The position numbers and the translations under genes were made by a program. From assembly GCA_002923335.1 (NCBI GenBank), contig BEHZ01000092.1:1-6761 (forward strand): a stretch of DNA of 6,761 bases, in the 5' to 3' direction. Below the pieces are notes generated by a model. It worked only from the letters and a program-made list of their open reading frames with translations. It made no database searches and had not been told where the DNA came from. Shown here in pieces: positions 6,274-6,761 of this stretch. Positions within the stretch are counted from its first letter, which is position 1. The number at the start of each line of letters is the position of its first letter. This DNA is from a bacterium HR23. Lineage in GTDB: Bacteria; Chloroflexota; Dehalococcoidia; Lucifugimonadales; HRBIN23.

Positions 6274-6303
6274 ATACTAGAGAGGAGTGGCGAAAACTGT
6301 CAA
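6274..6303 (-). promoter_or_regulatory. Sigma-70-type promoter of the thiolase/DUF35 operon
   Basis: On the minus strand a perfect TTGACA (6298-6303) is followed after 18 bp by TAGTAT (6274-6279), which matches the TATAAT consensus at 4 of 6 positions. The predicted start of transcription is near 6267, giving a leader of only about 13 nt that is almost filled by the AGGAGG (6259-6264). The promoter sits between the trmD stop and the first thiolase-fold gene, so the four genes can be expressed apart from trmD. Confidence 0.6.
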
Positions 6304-6319
6304 CCTATAGGGGGTGTCC

Positions 6320-6331
6320 AACCCATGGGTT
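6320..6331. repeat. 12-bp perfect palindrome upstream of the operon promoter
   Basis: AACCCATGGGTT is its own reverse complement. It lies between the trmD stop and the -35 box, centred about 58 bp upstream of the predicted transcription start. It has no loop and no following T-run, so it is not a terminator. It could be a binding site for a dimeric regulator, but chance is also plausible. Confidence 0.3.
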
Positions 6332-6361
6332 CCGCAAGAGGGGGCGGATAGACGGGCCCAC

Positions 6362-6761
6362 CTAGAGGCCCAGGCGTTGCCGGGCGTCTTCCAGGAAACG
6401 CCTATCCTGCTCCGTAAGGGGGGCACGCGCCAGCAGATCGGGTCGGCGCAGGAGGGTGCGCAGGAGGGCCTGCTCCCTGCGCCAGCGGGCAATGGCCTGG
6501 TGGTTGCCCGAGAGGAGCACCTCCGGGACCTTCCATCCCCGGAAGTTCGGCGGGCGTGTGTAGTGGGGGTACTCCAGGAGGCCGTGGGCGAAACTCTCCT
6601 CGGCGGGGGATGTGGGGCCGTGCAGGACGCCGGGGAGCAGGCGGGCCACGGCGTCCACGATGCACATGGCCGGCAGTTCGCCCCCGGTGAGCACGAAGTC
6701 GCCTATGCTTATCTGGTCCGTAGCCAAATGCTCGGCCACCCGCTCGTCCACCCCCTCGTAG
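6362..6761 (-). CDS. trmD: tRNA (guanine37-N1)-methyltransferase, C-terminal part (truncated by window end)
   Basis: TrmD methylates N1 of G37, next to the anticodon, using S-adenosylmethionine, and so prevents +1 frameshifting. It works as a dimer in the cytosol. The window holds the last 132 residues of a protein usually near 240 residues. The reading frame enters at the right edge as YEGVDERVAEHL, so the GTG at 6751 is internal and not a start. Visible signatures are ISIGDFVLTGGELPA (17-31 of the visible part), part of the SAM-binding trefoil knot, then LLPGVL, EESF (54-57), GLLEYPHYTRP and VPEVLLSGNHQAIARWRREQ, followed by the C-terminal helical domain with RTLLRRPDLL. The catalytic Asp of the E. 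coli DSF motif appears as Glu55 here. No rplS follows; the next gene is the thiolase/DUF35 operon after 107 bp. Confidence 0.96.
   Translation of the reverse strand, partial: YEGVDERVAEHLATDQISIGDFVLTGGELPAMCIVDAVARLLPGVLHGPTSPAEESFAHGLLEYPHYTRPPNFRGWKVPEVLLSGNHQAIARWRREQALLRTLLRRPDLLARAPLTEQDRRFLEDARQRLGL

Noticed and set aside
5841..6365. 174-codon plus-strand open frame
   Set aside because: It is antisense to thiolase-fold protein 1 and its promoter, with no Shine-Dalgarno or recognisable motif.

Overview
The window is a GC-rich, gene-dense bacterial segment. The seven coding regions occupy nearly all of it, gaps are short, and Shine-Dalgarno sequences are strong (AGGAGG or close to it). 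The presence of trmD and of an ADP-glucose-type glgC/glgA pair shows it is bacterial. The mix of a bacterial glycogen locus with SCP-x-type thiolase-fold proteins and DUF35 partners would fit a Chloroflexota or similar deep-branching, possibly thermophilic, lineage. That placement is inference from general style, not a measured assignment. I see no mobile elements, RNA genes, CRISPR arrays, long repeats or clear intrinsic terminators.

Left part (about 35-2883): glgC on the minus strand and glgA on the plus strand diverge from an 83-bp gap holding one AT-rich patch that can serve as -10 sequence for both directions. GlgC makes ADP-glucose from glucose-1-phosphate and ATP. GlgA adds that glucose to a growing alpha-1,4-glucan. 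Together they form the two-step core of bacterial glycogen synthesis. No branching or degrading enzyme lies in the window.

Middle and right part (about 2859-6303): a four-gene minus-strand operon runs from a promoter with a perfect TTGACA -35 box near 6300 down to a 25-bp tail-to-tail overlap with glgA. In transcription order it encodes thiolase-fold protein 1 (5103-6254), thiolase-fold protein 2 (3880-5043), DUF35 protein A (3348-3860) and DUF35 protein B (2859-3338). The thiolase-fold proteins are paralogues of each other, and so are the DUF35 proteins. In other systems DUF35 proteins form stable complexes with thiolase-superfamily enzymes. By my motif alignment, both thiolase-fold proteins here lack the nucleophilic cysteine, so ordinary thiolysis or Claisen condensation is doubtful. 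A heteromeric acyl-CoA enzyme with altered chemistry, for example a retro-aldolase of the Ltp2-ChsH2 type, is a reasonable hypothesis. This is the most interesting part of the window.

Right edge (6362-6761): the C-terminal half of trmD, the tRNA m1G37 methyltransferase, on the minus strand and cut by the window end. The gene after it is not rplS, the usual neighbour in many bacteria, but the thiolase/DUF35 operon.
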